Origin: Euclidia mi
Taxonomy: Eukaryota > Arthropoda > Insecta > Lepidoptera > Erebidae
Reading direction: 5' to 3'
Length of the DNA: 64,000 nucleotides
Assembly (NCBI GenBank): GCA_944739405.2
Contig: OX123190.2
Location: forward strand, 22,852,807-22,916,806
Made by a program: the position numbers and the translations under genes. The notes under the pieces are model-generated. The model had not been told where the DNA came from and did no database searches. It saw only the letters and a program-made list of their open reading frames with translations. Below, piece by piece: positions 42,540 to 53,452 of the stretch; within the stretch, counting starts at the first letter, position 1; each line of letters starts with the position of its first letter.

Positions 42540-44162
42540 AGGCACCTTGGGTGTCTGCTTGCGACATCCTTTGTTACTCAGAGATTCCAGCCATTGCTAA
42601 ATATTTGTCACATAAATGCACAAAGCATACCCAGTCATCACAATGACTTACTGGAAACATTTACCGGTACTAATGTGCACGCCGTCCTGATTTCAGACAG
42701 TTGGCTAAAACCTGAACTACTCTCTACGTCTTACTCCCTACCCGGCTTCGTTTTAATACGGAATGACCGTACTGGCCGGAGAGGGGGTGGTGTCGCTATT
42801 TATCTCTGCAATGCCATTCCCTTTAAAATTATTGCGTCCTCACCGGCTTTTTCACCTGCAGAATACCTATTTCTGGAAATCGACGTCAAGGGGGCTAAAG
42901 CCGTTCTTGGCGTTGTCTATTGTCCACCGGCTCTTGATTATTTCTCCAGTATCGAACCGATACTGGAATCTTTAGGGTCAGAGTATGAACATCACATCAT
43001 CATGGGCGACTTCAACACTAACCTCCATTTTCCCCAATCCAGTCGTTCCCGTAATCTCCTCGATATCATTGAGTCAGCCAACCTCCACATCCTGCCACTA
43101 CAACCCACTCACCACAACACTGATGGGGAGGATACGTGGCTTGACTTGATAATCACGTCTACTCCTGCCCTAGTTTCCCTCCATGGACAATTTCCAGCCC
43201 CTGGTTTTTCCCGTCACGACCTTGTTTTCCTTTCATACCGCCTAAAACCTCCCAAATCCTTGCCTAAAGTTTTGCACAAGCGTTGTTTTGGTCGTATGGA
43301 TTTAGGCAAACTCCGTGAAGATGCGGCTAATCTTAACTGGGAAGTTATGGAGGGTTCCTCGACGATAGACGAAAAAGTTCACATTTTTAATAATAGTGTC
43401 TGTCAACTATATGATGCCCATGCCCCCATACGAAAAGTTAAATTAAAACGCCCACCGGCACCCTGGATTACTAAGGGTGTGCGCATGGCAATAAGGCATA
43501 GGGACCGGGCCTTCCGGATCTATAAAAGGGACCGCTGTGATGAGAACTGGAACCTGTTCAAGTCTGCAAGGAATCGGTGTAATCAGATGGTACGCAACGC
43601 TAAACGCCAACACATTCTACATAATATTTCTTCCTCATCCCCTGCCGATATCTGGAAGTTCCTTGGAAATCTAGGTATCGGCAAACAGCGTCGTGTTAGC
43701 TGTCTTGGGACACTCAGTCTGGATGACATCAATACACATTTCACAACCACCACCACATTAGATCATCAGACTGAGTGTCTCACAGTGAACTACTTAGCTT
43801 CTTTAACCCGACCCAACATAGATTCCTTTCACTTTTCTCCACTAGCCCCGGATGAGATCAAAAAGATAATCCTTTCTATAAAGTCCAATGCTGTGGGATG
43901 CGACGACATCAGCCGGCGCATGATCGCTGCTATCTTAGACCAACTCCTTCTAGCCATCTCCCACATCATAAACTTTTCCCTTACTACTGGCACCCTCCCA
44001 GCCCTGTGGCGTAAAGCTTATATTATTCCTCTTCCTAAAATCCAAAACCCTTCACATCCGAATCACTTTCGTCCCATCTCTATTCTTCCTTTCTTGTCCA
44101 AAGTCCTAGAGTCCTGTGTCCAAAGGCAATTGTCTATATTTGTTTTTTCAAAAACTTATTAA
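42540..44162 (+). pseudogene. LINE ORF2, endonuclease and start of the reverse transcriptase
   Basis: Apurinic-type endonuclease and RT. Endonuclease words: CHINAQSI, ISDSWL, RRGGGVAIYL, HIIMGDFNTNL and FSRHDLVFL. The RT begins with NAVGCDDISRRM and YIIPLPKIQNPSHPNHFRP. No ATG opens this frame; a likely original start is ATG 42463, whose acidic frame (MDYSSDDDAYLSANE) runs into a stop at 42598, implying a shift near 42590. The 3' break at 44142-44160 is a one-base shift in a T/A-rich run. Confidence 0.75.
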
Positions 44163-44668
44163 GCCCGTACCAATCTGGTTTCAGGCCTGGACACAGTACT
44201 ACAACCGCCCTTCTGAAAGTGACTGGCGATATTAGGGAGGGCATGGAGAACACCAAAGTCACTGTGTTGGCTTTGGTCGATTTTTCGAATGCCTTTAATA
44301 CCGTCAGTCACGATGTCCTGCTGTCCCTCCTTACCCATCTTAAGATCTCATCCGAAGCTCTGGATTGGTTCTTAAGTTATCTTCGAGGACTCCAGCAGTC
44401 TGTCCGCCTCGACGAGTCATCATCGAAGTGGCGTGACAATAACTCTGGTGTTCCTCAAGGCGGTGTTCTTTCTCCTTTATTATTTTCTATCTTTATTAAT
44501 CTCCTAACTCAAAATCTTCAATGCGCTTATCATTTGTATGCCGATGACTTGCAGATATACTCTCAGGCATCCGTTGAGGACATTCCATCCGCAATTCAGG
44601 AAGTTAACCGCAACCTAAGTGCCATACAGAGCTGGTCGGACAAGTTTGGATTGTGTGTAAAAGATTAG
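44150..44668 (+). pseudogene. LINE ORF2, reverse transcriptase catalytic core
   Basis: Continues the RT in another frame: YQSGFRPGHSTTTALLK, motif A LALVDFSNAFNTVSHDV, motif B NSGVPQGGVLSPLLFSIF and motif C HLYADDLQIYS. All catalytic aspartates are present. The frame ends at 44666-44668, where a small deletion and shift remove the usual stretch after FGLCV. The last part resumes at 44653. Confidence 0.8.
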
Positions 44669-45315
44669 ACGTCTCCACCTTGCCACCACTAGTTTATGAT
44701 GGTAACATCATAGATATGTGCCCAGTAGTCAAGAACCTTGGCCTACATATGGACTGCACGTTAGGCTGGCAAAACCATGTCACTCAAATCAGTAAAAAGA
44801 TTACGGGTACTCTACGTGCAATCAATCGCCTAAGAAACTTCCTACCACCCAAAACTAAGACAATGCTTGTGCAAACTTTGGTATTTCCCTTGATCGCCTA
44901 TGGTGATGTATGCTACTATGACCTGAATGCAGATCTTCTTAACAAACTTGACCGTCTTCTCAATAACTGCATTCGATTTATTTTCAATCTTCGCAAGTAT
45001 GACCACGTGTCTACTTATCTTTCCCAGTTGAAGTGGCGTCCTATTCGTCAAAGACGCAGGCTGCGTGCTCTCTCTACTCTCTATTCTATCCTCATGTCAC
45101 CCAATACTCCCAAATATTTAAGTTCTTACTTTCAGTACTTATGCAGCAACCACGATCGTAACCTTCGTTCATCTGATAACCTTCTTCTTCTTTGTCCTGC
45201 ACATAGATCTTCTTTCATCCACTCTTCTTTTCCTACTCAAGCTACTCTTCTTTGGAATGACCTTCCTCTCGAAGTCAGGACGTCTCGGTATAGCTTTAAG
45301 ACAAAGGCAAAATAG
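44653..45315 (+). pseudogene. LINE ORF2, C-terminal region
   Basis: Thumb and C-terminal region in a third frame: RLDVSTLPPLVYDGN, VKNLGLHMDCTLGWQNHV, PKTKTMLVQTLVFPLIAYGD and the end LPLEVRTSRYSFKTKAK. This is the usual close of Jockey/CR1-like ORF2 proteins, so the copy is nearly full length at its 3' side. An AT-rich 3' UTR reaches the Gypsy LTR at 45524. Confidence 0.75.
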
Positions 45316-45523
45316 CTTTTATTGGCTAAGTTGGCAGAAGTATCGTAATATTTATAATTATATATTTTACGTAAATATTTATTACTTGAGTACCTATATA
45401 TTTATTTATGTTTGTATATATATAATATGTATGTGTACGTAAGTATATGTATTTATATATTATTATTATTAAATTTTATGTAATGTATGCGTTTATCATA
45501 TCTATTAATTTCTATTAAATATA

Positions 45524-46325
45524 TGTCGACGCAAGATCGATTATTTAGCTTAATCTAATTAATTTTAACTAATGAAACCATTATTTAGCAATATGAGATA
45601 GCGAAACAATTGTAAAATTACTGTAAATATAATGAATAGCCGATTCTAGGGTTCAATTTCGAATTTTTACAACATTGTTAGTAGACGGTTAGCTGTCGGG
45701 ATTTGTGTTAAATTGTGATTATTTAAAAACGAGTTTTGAGTTCTAAAATACTACTGTAAATTCATAACCTGATTTATAAATCGTAAGTAACAGCTTCTTA
45801 TGATTGTTACTCTGTAAAATGTTAAAATAGTAAGTATGTTGGTCTGTACGGTGTGACATTAAAACGGCAAACATCGAGGTTTGCTGTTTTAATGGTTACA
45901 CAATGTTCAACTGTTTTAAAATTACGTTAAAATTAAGAAATGAATTGTCGTGTAGTTTAAGAGTGGCCAACGAGCCTTTTCTTATATATAAGTTGTAGTG
46001 ATACTGACTCGAGTACTTTGAGGCACGCGGCCAAGATGGCGACGTTGTTTCGGAGTGCTCGGGTCAGGCGATGTTGGATCACTTTTGTTGGAGCGCTCGA
46101 GCTGTGCGGTCGTGTATTTTGTGAGTACGTTTAAATTTGTTAACGGTCGAATTCTGATTAAACTTAAAGATTTATTTTAATCTGTTGTTTGTGAGAATAA
46201 AACCTTCACGTTGTAAAGTGGTGTTTCATCATTTGTAATGAGTGATCCTGTGGACGAGGTTGGTGACGTCAGCATAGCTGACGTCAATATTCCTAAAAAT
46301 TCCGATGGGGGCAGGGCGCCGTTTT
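45524..46325 (+). repeat. 5' LTR of the Gypsy element, including the gag start
   Basis: 802 bp starting TGTCG. It holds an ATG in CCAAGATGGCG (46036), an AATAAA at 46195-46200 and the gag ATG at 46238. The match with the 3' LTR continues through gag codon 29 to GCGCCGTTTT (46325) and stops exactly where the ATATA duplication begins at the other end. The LTR thus includes gag coding sequence. Confidence 0.8.
46036..46134 (+). CDS. Short upstream ORF in the LTR
   Basis: 32 codons (starts MATLFRSARVRRCW) ahead of gag, ending 46132-46134. The same ORF, with one amino-acid difference, is kept in the 3' LTR (52356-52454). It starts within AAGATGGCG, which suits animal initiation and resembles the YY1/Pho-type element AAGATGGCGGC. 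It may be a uORF, or only a consequence of a core promoter element. Confidence 0.35.
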   Translation: MATLFRSARVRRCWITFVGALELCGRVFCEYV

Positions 46326-47770
46326 CAGAAGTGGGATCCTTGCCCACTTCCGATGAACTTTCCGGTCTAAATGCTGATAGTAACAAGAACATTTCTGTTA
46401 ATGGTATCCCAACCGAGTTTTTTACGCAAATGTTGCAAATGATGAAGCACGTGTCCGATCGTATTACGTCACAGCCTGATGTTAAAGTCAAAATCAAAGA
46501 TATTTTCCTGCCGTCATACGATCCGGACGCTAACATTGGAATACGTGAATTGTGTCAGCATATCACCACTGCCATGGAAACTTATAACCTGAGCGACTAT
46601 GAGGTTAGAATGAAAGCAGGTAGTTTATTAAAAGGTCGCGCCAGGTTGTGGGTTGACAACTGGCTAGTATCTACTGCTACGTGGCAGGAATGTCGTGATG
46701 TGTTAATTACGACGTTCGAGCCCGAAAACAGATATTCTCGAGACATAGTTCGGTTTAGACAACATAACTACGATAACACACAAGACATCGCGCAGTTTCT
46801 GTCGCAAGCATGGGTGCTCTGGCGACGTATAACTAAGGATAATTTATCCAATGATGACGCAGTTGAGGCTGTAATAGGATGTATTACGGACGAGAGATTA
46901 AGAATCGAATTGCTTAACTCACGGGCTACCTCGGTCCCAGAACTAATTTCGGTTGCATCATCAATACGCCGCGTTAAACGATCAAACCCGGGTACATCAA
47001 GTGTACATCAAGGTCCTCCTAACAAACGATCTCGATTTTCGGATAAAGCTTCACTTTATTGTCAAATTTGCAAAAGATCTAACCACGATACACGGGATTG
47101 TCGTTTCGCTACTAAAAGTGATAACTCTCAACCGCGTCATGATGGGAGTAAGCCGTCACAAAATACCGATAAGCCTACGTGTACATTCTGCTCAAAGATA
47201 TGCCATACGTACGAAACGTGTTATAAACGGGAACGGGCTGTTGTTTCAAAGATTAATTGTGTGGGTACACTAAATTTAACCCCTATGCGAATCACTATTG
47301 GGGATTTGAAATTACACGCGATTTTTGATAGTGGAGCAGAATGTTCATTGATACGTGAGTCGGCAGCTGCTAAATTACCCGGCAAGAGAACTAGTGTTGT
47401 AAATTATCTGAAAGGTATCGGTCAATTTACTGTAGTATCATTGGCAATGCTAACAACGGTATGTGTTATCGATGATTTGCGCGTTGAACTTCAATTTCAC
47501 GTGGTTCCGGATTATGAAGTATGTGCAGATATTTTGATCGGAATGAACCTCATCGAAAACACAAACCTTGCTGTACTGGTCACTTCAAGGGGTGCTACAT
47601 TGTTTCGTCAACCGGCGGTCTACCACTTGCGATCACAGAGCCAAAAATTTGATAATTTAGATTGCGATTTGACTGATGATGACCAAATTAATGAATTGAA
47701 ATTTTTACTGAACAAATACGAACATTTATTTATCCACGGATACCCAAGCACGCGAGTAAAACACTGGTGA
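46238..47770 (+). pseudogene. Gypsy Gag with nucleocapsid and protease
   Basis: Structural protein of the particle, from ATG 46238. The first 29 codons lie in the LTR. Capsid-like region: IFLPSYDPDANIGIRELCQ, AGSLLKGRARLWVDNW and FRQHNYDNTQDIAQFLSQ. Two zinc knuckles of CX2CX4HX4C type follow (CQICKRSNHDTRDC and CTFCSKICHTYETC). The protease has the active site FDSGAECSLI and later ADILIGMNL. The frame shifts near 47757-47760 in a run of A and stops at 47768-47770, where RT should begin. Gag and Pr thus share one frame here. Confidence 0.85.
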
Positions 47771-48967
47771 GCTCGAAATATGGTTAAAAGACCCTGGTAC
47801 CCCTCTATGAACTGACAAAAAAAGATGCGAAATGGGAATGGAACGAAAGACATGACGAGGCGCGCAATCGTATTATCGAACATCTGTCTACTGCGCCTAC
47901 CCTTACGCTATTCCAGGAGAATGCGCCCATCGAGCTCTACACAGACGCAAGCAGCCTCGGCTACGGAGCCGTCTTGGTCCAGATCATCAAGGGCAGACAA
48001 CATGCAGTCGCCTACATGAGTCAACGCACCACCGACGCGGAGAGCCGCTACCACTCTTATGAGCTCGAGACATTGGCGGTAGTGAGGGCTATCAAACATT
48101 TTCGGCAGTACCTATACGGACGCAAATTCAAGGTAATCGCGGATTGTAACGCTCTAAAAGCATCGGCACACAAGAAGGATCTGCTCCCACGAATCCACCG
48201 GTGGTGGGCCTTTCTGCAAAATTACGACTTTGAGGTCGAATACAGAAAAGGCGATAGGCTGCAACACGCAGATTTTTTCAGTAGGAATCCTACAGCTGAT
48301 AGCACAGTAAACGTGATGACAAGGAACACAGACTGGCTGCAAATCGAGCAGCGACGCGATGACACTCTCCGTCCGTTGATCGACAGCATGACTACCGACA
48401 ACCCAGCGCCAGGCTACGTAATGGAGGACGGTGTACTGAAGAAGATTACTACGACCACAACACTAGGTACACACAAGCTAGTAGTAGTACCTAAATCATT
48501 TCAATGGAGTCTGATCAATTCATATCACACTTCACTGCAACATGCGGGCGGAGAGAAAACCTTACAAAAGTTGAAAGAATCCTACTGGTTTGAAAAAATG
48601 AACACATCCGTCAGAAGGTTCGTGGATAACTGTGTCATATGCAGAACTTCTAAAGACCCATCAGGAGCGATTCAAGCAGAGCTTCACCCGATCCAGAAAC
48701 CTACCGCAGCGTTCCAGGTGATACATATGGACATCACGGGAAAGCTAGGCACTAAGGATTCCGTGGGCAGGGACGAATATGTGATCGTGACAATAGATGC
48801 GTATACAAAGTATATACTGCTCAATTACTCAAATGATAAAAGCCCAAGCAGCAGCTTAGCAGCACTGAAACGTACGGTACACCTGTTCGGAACTCCAGTC
48901 CAAGTTATAGTCGACGGAGGCAGAGAATTTCTCGGCGAACTCAAGGTCTACTGTGACCGTTTCGGCA
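47761..48967 (+). pseudogene. Gypsy Pol: RNase H and N-terminal integrase, RT core missing
   Basis: After the few residues that normally open the RT (GELEIWLKDP at about 47768-47800), the sequence jumps straight to the end of RT (ELTKKDAKWEW, from about 47813). The palm with its YxDD box is absent. RNase H follows (ELYTDASSLGYGAV, YELETLAVV, ADCNALKA, HADFFSRNP), then integrase with the HHCC finger (HTSLQHAGG to CVICR) and the first two catalytic aspartates (IHMDITGKL and VIVDGGREF). The frame is cut at 48968-48971 by an inserted TTAA element. Confidence 0.8.
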
Positions 48968-48971
48968 TTAA

Positions 48972-50101
48972 CCGCTTGCTTGCTCCGCGCCGCAACCCAC
49001 GCCGGCCCCTCTGCCCGGCCACTTGAAAGCGATAACGATCAAATGCCCGCGCGTTTTTATCGCCTCGGCGCGCGGGTCGGGTTCCACACAATCGGTCCTT
49101 GTGACTCAATTTGTTTTGAAAGGTTGTCAAGTGTTATATTATTTATGTTTGTTATGAAATTAACTATACAATGTTATCTTTGTTTATTTAGATTATGACT
49201 CTGGTGTCGAGTGATGCTCGTATGAAATTGAGATAGCGCGTTTTAGAGCTCGCTTTGTATTTATAAGCTCATACCTCAAAACTTAAAGCGGTGACATATC
49301 GTTTTTAATATTTAATTACGTTACTTATATATTAGATAATAAGATAAAAATAAAAAAGTACACTTGTTTATACATATTTATGAATTACAGGCCTCTGATT
49401 CCAAACCATTATCTGGCGCCGCGCGGCGTAATTTATGTTAAATTTGATAAGGCCATATAATGCACAAATAACAGTTTTAAACATACAAATAAATAAACAC
49501 TAAATAATTATTCTCATATTCTTTTAAAACAAAATGAAATCATACGGATAGCATTCACCACTTTTGAGTAATATGAACATTTCTGAAACAGTTCCCATGC
49601 TCTCAGTAAAATCACTGTTGCGCGCCAAAATCTACTTAAGGTCTCGAAAAAAGTCAAATCTTATATTTCATGCTGGAATTATTATATACACGTGTTAGTT
49701 ATTTACATACCTTGATAAACACAATAGATCTTAAAGAATAAAACTAAATTTAACAGAAAAAACAGCACAAATACACTCACACATTCCGCACATTCCGCAC
49801 CGACTCAACACTCAATGACAACATTGACAACGAACGTTTTTTTTTAAAATTTATCTATGGAGTCGAAACTCGACTGGGATTAGTATGACGGGAAATTTAA
49901 CGTAGAAACGAGATACATAATACAAACTAAGCCCTAGAGCGACAGAGACGAGTATATTTCACTCTTTCGACCGCGGGAGCCATGTCATATACAGTATGAC
50001 ACGGGCAAAGTAGACTGAGATGCGATGTTATATGCCATATAACACGGGCAATTTAGTGTTTGAATTTTGTTATATGCCATATAACACGGGCAAGCAAGCG
50101 G
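48972..50101. mobile_element. piggyBac-type MITE inside the integrase
   Basis: 1130 bp flanked by TTAA (48968-48971 and 50102-50105) with perfect 11-bp ends CCGCTTGCTTG and CAAGCAAGCGG. The integrase frame would be continuous with one TTAA and no element. The right end has repeated words of the type TATGCCATATAACACGGGCA at about 50028-50050 and 50070-50095, with a diverged copy at 49984-50007; each is nearly palindromic (TGTTATATGCCATATAACA). These may be transposase binding sites. No ORF. Confidence 0.85.
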
Positions 50102-50105
50102 TTAA

Positions 50106-50783
50106 TGTGCACGCCATAGCGCCAGGAGTAAGCCGAGCGAACGGGCAGGTTGAACGGGTAATGAGTATATTGAAAATGCACTTACCATGCTAAAGAACTA
50201 CGACACCGAGAACTGGCAAACAGCACTGGAAGCACTGCAGCTAGCCTTAAACTGTACTCCACACCGAGTTACCGGTATCGCTCCGCTCTCCTTATTGACA
50301 CGTCGGCAGCACACTGTTCCACCAGAACTCCTGAGGCTGGTGAACATCGACGAAGAAAGCGTAGACTTTGACTTACTGGAACAGCACGTGCAGCAGAAGA
50401 TGACTGCTACGGCTCAATATGAAAAACAGCGATTTGATAAAAACAGAGCGAAGATACGTCCATTTCAAAGAGGAGATTACGTGCTTATCAAGAACAATCC
50501 ACGTAATCAAACGTTCCTAGATCTTAAATACAGCGAACCCTATGAGATCTACAGAGTCCTGGACAACGATCGTTACATGGTGAAGCGTGTAACAGGCAGA
50601 GTACGAACACGCAAGGTGGCCCACGACCAGCTGCGCCGAGCTCCGCAACCAGGCGACCAACCGGCCATGTCGACGAGCTTCGAAGAAGATGAACAGCAGC
50701 AGGGAACTTCTCTACAAGTCCCACCAGCGCCTGCCGAGCCGTTACCATCCACATCACAAACTGCCCAGGCGGAGGATGCCTAG
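50106..50783 (+). pseudogene. Gypsy integrase C-terminus
   Basis: Resumes after the MITE with APGVSRANGQVERVMS, which contains the catalytic glutamate region, then a one-base loss near 50172-50176 shifts the frame. The rest (50187-50783) reads LNCTPHRVTGIAPLSLL, KQRFDKNRAKIRPFQRGDYV and a proline/glutamine-rich tail ending AQAEDA. This is the usual integrase C-terminal domain, with the GDYVL core. Stop at 50781-50783. Confidence 0.8.
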
Positions 50784-50827
50784 TAAACGGGTGAGTTCAT
50801 TCCGTCACTTATGTTACATAACTGCGA

Positions 50828-51045
50828 AGCCCGATGCCCCGGGTTCGAATCCCGGCCGGGGCAAACATTTGTATGACGAGCATAAATGTTTGTTCGCGGG
50901 TTTTGGATGCTGTGCGTATGTGGATTTGTGTGTGTCCATGCCACCCGCGACACAGGGTTACCTAGTGCGGGGGTATAAGTGTGTGCGCATTTACGTTTAT
51001 GACTACAACACATGTATGGTACATGCGTGTAGAAGTCAAAGAGTG
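50828..51045 (+). mobile_element. tRNA-related SINE
   Basis: GGGTTCGAATCCCGG (50841-50855) is a perfect T-arm with a B box, within a GC-rich acceptor-like context; a tRNA-unrelated body with GTGTCCATGCCACCCGCGAC and GTGTGCGCATTTACGTTTA follows. The 5' tRNA half is missing or diverged. It lies in the non-coding 3' part of the Gypsy element. Confidence 0.55.
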
Positions 51046-51160
51046 GTAAAATGATTGAATGACTCTAAGACGACAAAAGTGTGTTGTTTCAATTGTAATA
51101 GTAAGACTGTACAAACCCTTTAATATCCCCCTTCAATCCTCGCCCACGTCAGTCATTTAC

Positions 51161-51480
51161 AGAGCCCCTGTGGACCACAGTCAAATAAAGACCCAGACCA
51201 CAGCATCGTCTTTCCTAACTCCTTTAGAGCCCCTGTGGACCACGGCGTACAAGACCGCTCATGACCACAGCAACAAATCCTAGTGAGTTATTACTATAAT
51301 CACTGTCATCAGTGTAATGACACTGAGACAATGGTTTCTTCACCATTTGTATTACAGAGCCTCTGTGGACCACGGTCAAATCAAGGCCCAGACCACAGCA
51401 TCGACCTAGTACCCAATTCCTTTAGAGGCCCTGTGGACCACGGCGTACAAGACCGCTCATGACCACAGCATCAACCATAT
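51161..51480 (+). repeat. Direct duplication around CTGTGGACCAC
   Basis: The word CTGTGGACCAC occurs four times (near 51168, 51233, 51363 and 51431). Two blocks, one with CAAATAAAGACCCAGACCAC and one with GTACAAGACCGCTCATGACC, are each present twice with a period of about 195 bp. The duplication lies between pol and the 3' LTR. Confidence 0.75.
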
Positions 51481-51849
51481 TCTATGAGATTATAAAAACA
51501 TGCAATTATGCGTGGTGCATTTGCATTGAATAAAACACAAAAATTCTTTCTTGTCAGTATGCGTTGGGCATTGGCAAAGAAATAAACAAATCACACTCAC
51601 ATTCCTTGGTACAGCAAATTTATTTCTTTATTTACTAGACATAATAATCTAAGGCGATAACTGGGTCTGGTTCTGTAGATTAAGACTACCAGAATTAAAA
51701 TATTTTGAGATGAATTAAATTAAAGCTCTCGAACTAAACCCAACTATCAGCTAGTGTTCTTATGAATGGATACCTAGTTCAGAACATAAAATTTGTTTTC
51801 AAAATTACCGCGGCTGGTGCAGAGCGCGCACCGCCTCGCAGAATGGCCG

Positions 51850-52645
51850 TGTCGGCAAGATCGATTATTTAGCTTAATCGAATTAATTTTAACTAATGAA
51901 ACCATTATTTAGCAATATGAGATAGCGAAACAATTGTAAAATTACTGTAAATATAATGAATAGCCGATTCTAGGGTTCAATTTCGAATTTTTACAACATT
52001 GTTAGTAGACGGTTAGCTGTCGGGATTTGTGTTAACTTGTGATTATTTAAAAACGAGTGTTGAGTTCTAAAATACTACTGTAAATTCATAACCTGATTTA
52101 TAAATCGTAAGTAACGGCTTCTTATGATTGTTACTCTGTAAAATGTTAAAATAGTAAGTATGTTGGTCTGTACGGTGTGACGTTAAAACGGCAAACATCG
52201 AGGCTTGCTGTTTTAATGGTTACACAATGTTCAACTGTTTTAAAATTACGTTAAAATTAAGAAATGAATTGTCGTGTAGTTTAAGGGTGGCCAACGAGCC
52301 TTTTCTTATAAGTTGTAGTGATACTGACTCGAGTACTTTGAGGCAGGCGGCCAAGATGGCGGCGTTGTTTCGGAGTGCTCGGGTCAGGCGATGTTGGATC
52401 ACTTTTGTTGGAGCGCTCGAGCTGTGCGGTCGTGTATTTTGTGAGTACGTTTAAATTTGTTAACGGTCAAATTCTGATTAAACTTAAGGATTTATTTTAA
52501 TCTGTTGTTTGTGAGAATAAAACCTTCACGTTGTAAAGTGGTGTTTCATCATTTGTAATGAGTGATCCTGTGGACGAGGTTGGTGACGCCAGCATAGCTG
52601 ACGTCACTATTCCTAAAAATTCCGATGGGGGCGGGGCGCCGTTTT
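51850..52645 (+). repeat. 3' LTR of the Gypsy element
   Basis: 796 bp, starting TGTCGGC and ending GCGCCGTTTT, then the ATATA duplication. It includes a second copy of the first 29 gag codons (52559-52645), which then run into flanking DNA. Differences from the 5' LTR include a 4-bp gap in the CTTATATATAAG region. Confidence 0.8.
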
Positions 52646-52679
52646 ATATAAGTCTAATTTTACTTCTAAAATACACCTA

Positions 52680-52795
52680 CCATTAATCTCTGCACCACTC
52701 TAAGGTAGACTGGCAGAAAATGCCTAAGGCATTAAGTCCACCTTTATACCTTTATGTGTATATAAAAATAATAAATAAATAAAAATAAAATAAAC
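52680..52795 (+). repeat. LINE 3' end fragment
   Basis: GACTGGCAGAAAATGCCTAA, then GGCATTAAGTCCACCTTTAT and an AATAAATAAATAAA tract. I recognise this as the end of a common lepidopteran LINE. Only the tail is present. Confidence 0.55.
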
Positions 52796-53160
52796 TTACA
52801 AGTATTTCCAATGTCCTTCGAAATGTCCACCACCATTGTCAATACACAGACGGGCACGTTTTATTAAATTGTTATTTAACGAGATAAGTACGCTTCTGTC
52901 TTTTCACTTCGTCAAAAGCGTCCAATATGCGCTGTTTTAATTGTTCGACACTAACCGGCTCACTTTTGTACACTTACAAAAAGATGTCCATGGGTACACA
53001 GCTGCACTCGCGATTCCTCCACTCAAAAAGGACGCACGAAGCAAAGCTACATACTCCCGTGATGTGAACTGATAAGCCATCGCGTCGGGCAAACGTAGAC
53101 AAACAATTAACTGTTGCAGCGAAAAAATCGATGCGTTCACTTCCGCTATCAATTTAGCAC
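52796..53160 (-). pseudogene. IS630/Tc1-like transposase remnant, internally deleted
   Basis: On the minus strand an N-terminal piece MAYQFTSREYVALLRAS (from about 53081), like the DUF4817 start of insect transposases, is followed after a short stretch by the C-terminal words EQLKQRILDAFDEVKRQ and, in another frame, RARLCIDNGGGHFEGHW. The middle, with the DDE/D catalytic core, is missing. It is thus a deletion derivative that joins the two ends of a transposase gene. Confidence 0.55.
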
Positions 53161-53418
53161 TGTTTGTCGCATCGGGGCGCGGCGCGGGCGCAGAGGGACA
53201 GGGAGGAATTTATAGATGGAGCATTTAGTACTGTTACTACTCATAGTACGCGGGTCGGTCATAGTCTAAGTTATGCATTTACCAATTATTACGTATTTTT
53301 GTGGACAGTTTTGAGACAGTTTTGGGACTTAGTGTTTTTATTTTTTAACTACATAAATATGATCAGTTAAAGATACTTAGTGCCCCGCAAATTTTTTTGT
53401 ACTAATTAAAAAATTGTG

Positions 53419-53452
<34 letters not shown>

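Larger units (their letters stand above)
45524..52645 (+). mobile_element. Gypsy LTR retrotransposon, degraded
   Basis: Bounded by ATATA target duplications (45519-45523 and 52646-52650). The LTRs are 45524-46325 and 51850-52645. Gag, protease, RNase H and integrase are recognisable, but the RT palm is deleted and the integrase is split by a TTAA element (48972-50101). There is no envelope-like ORF. About 14 substitutions plus a few small gaps separate the LTRs over roughly 795 bp (just under 2%), so the element is not very old. It sits immediately after the second LINE. Confidence 0.85.

Noticed and set aside
52559..52645. Second gag gene start indicating a tandem Gypsy copy
   Set aside because: The similarity ends at an exact target duplication (ATATA), so this is the end of the 3' LTR rather than a truncated second element.
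53422..53448. (TA)n as a transposon target or regulatory site
   Set aside because: A plain microsatellite with nothing around it to suggest more.
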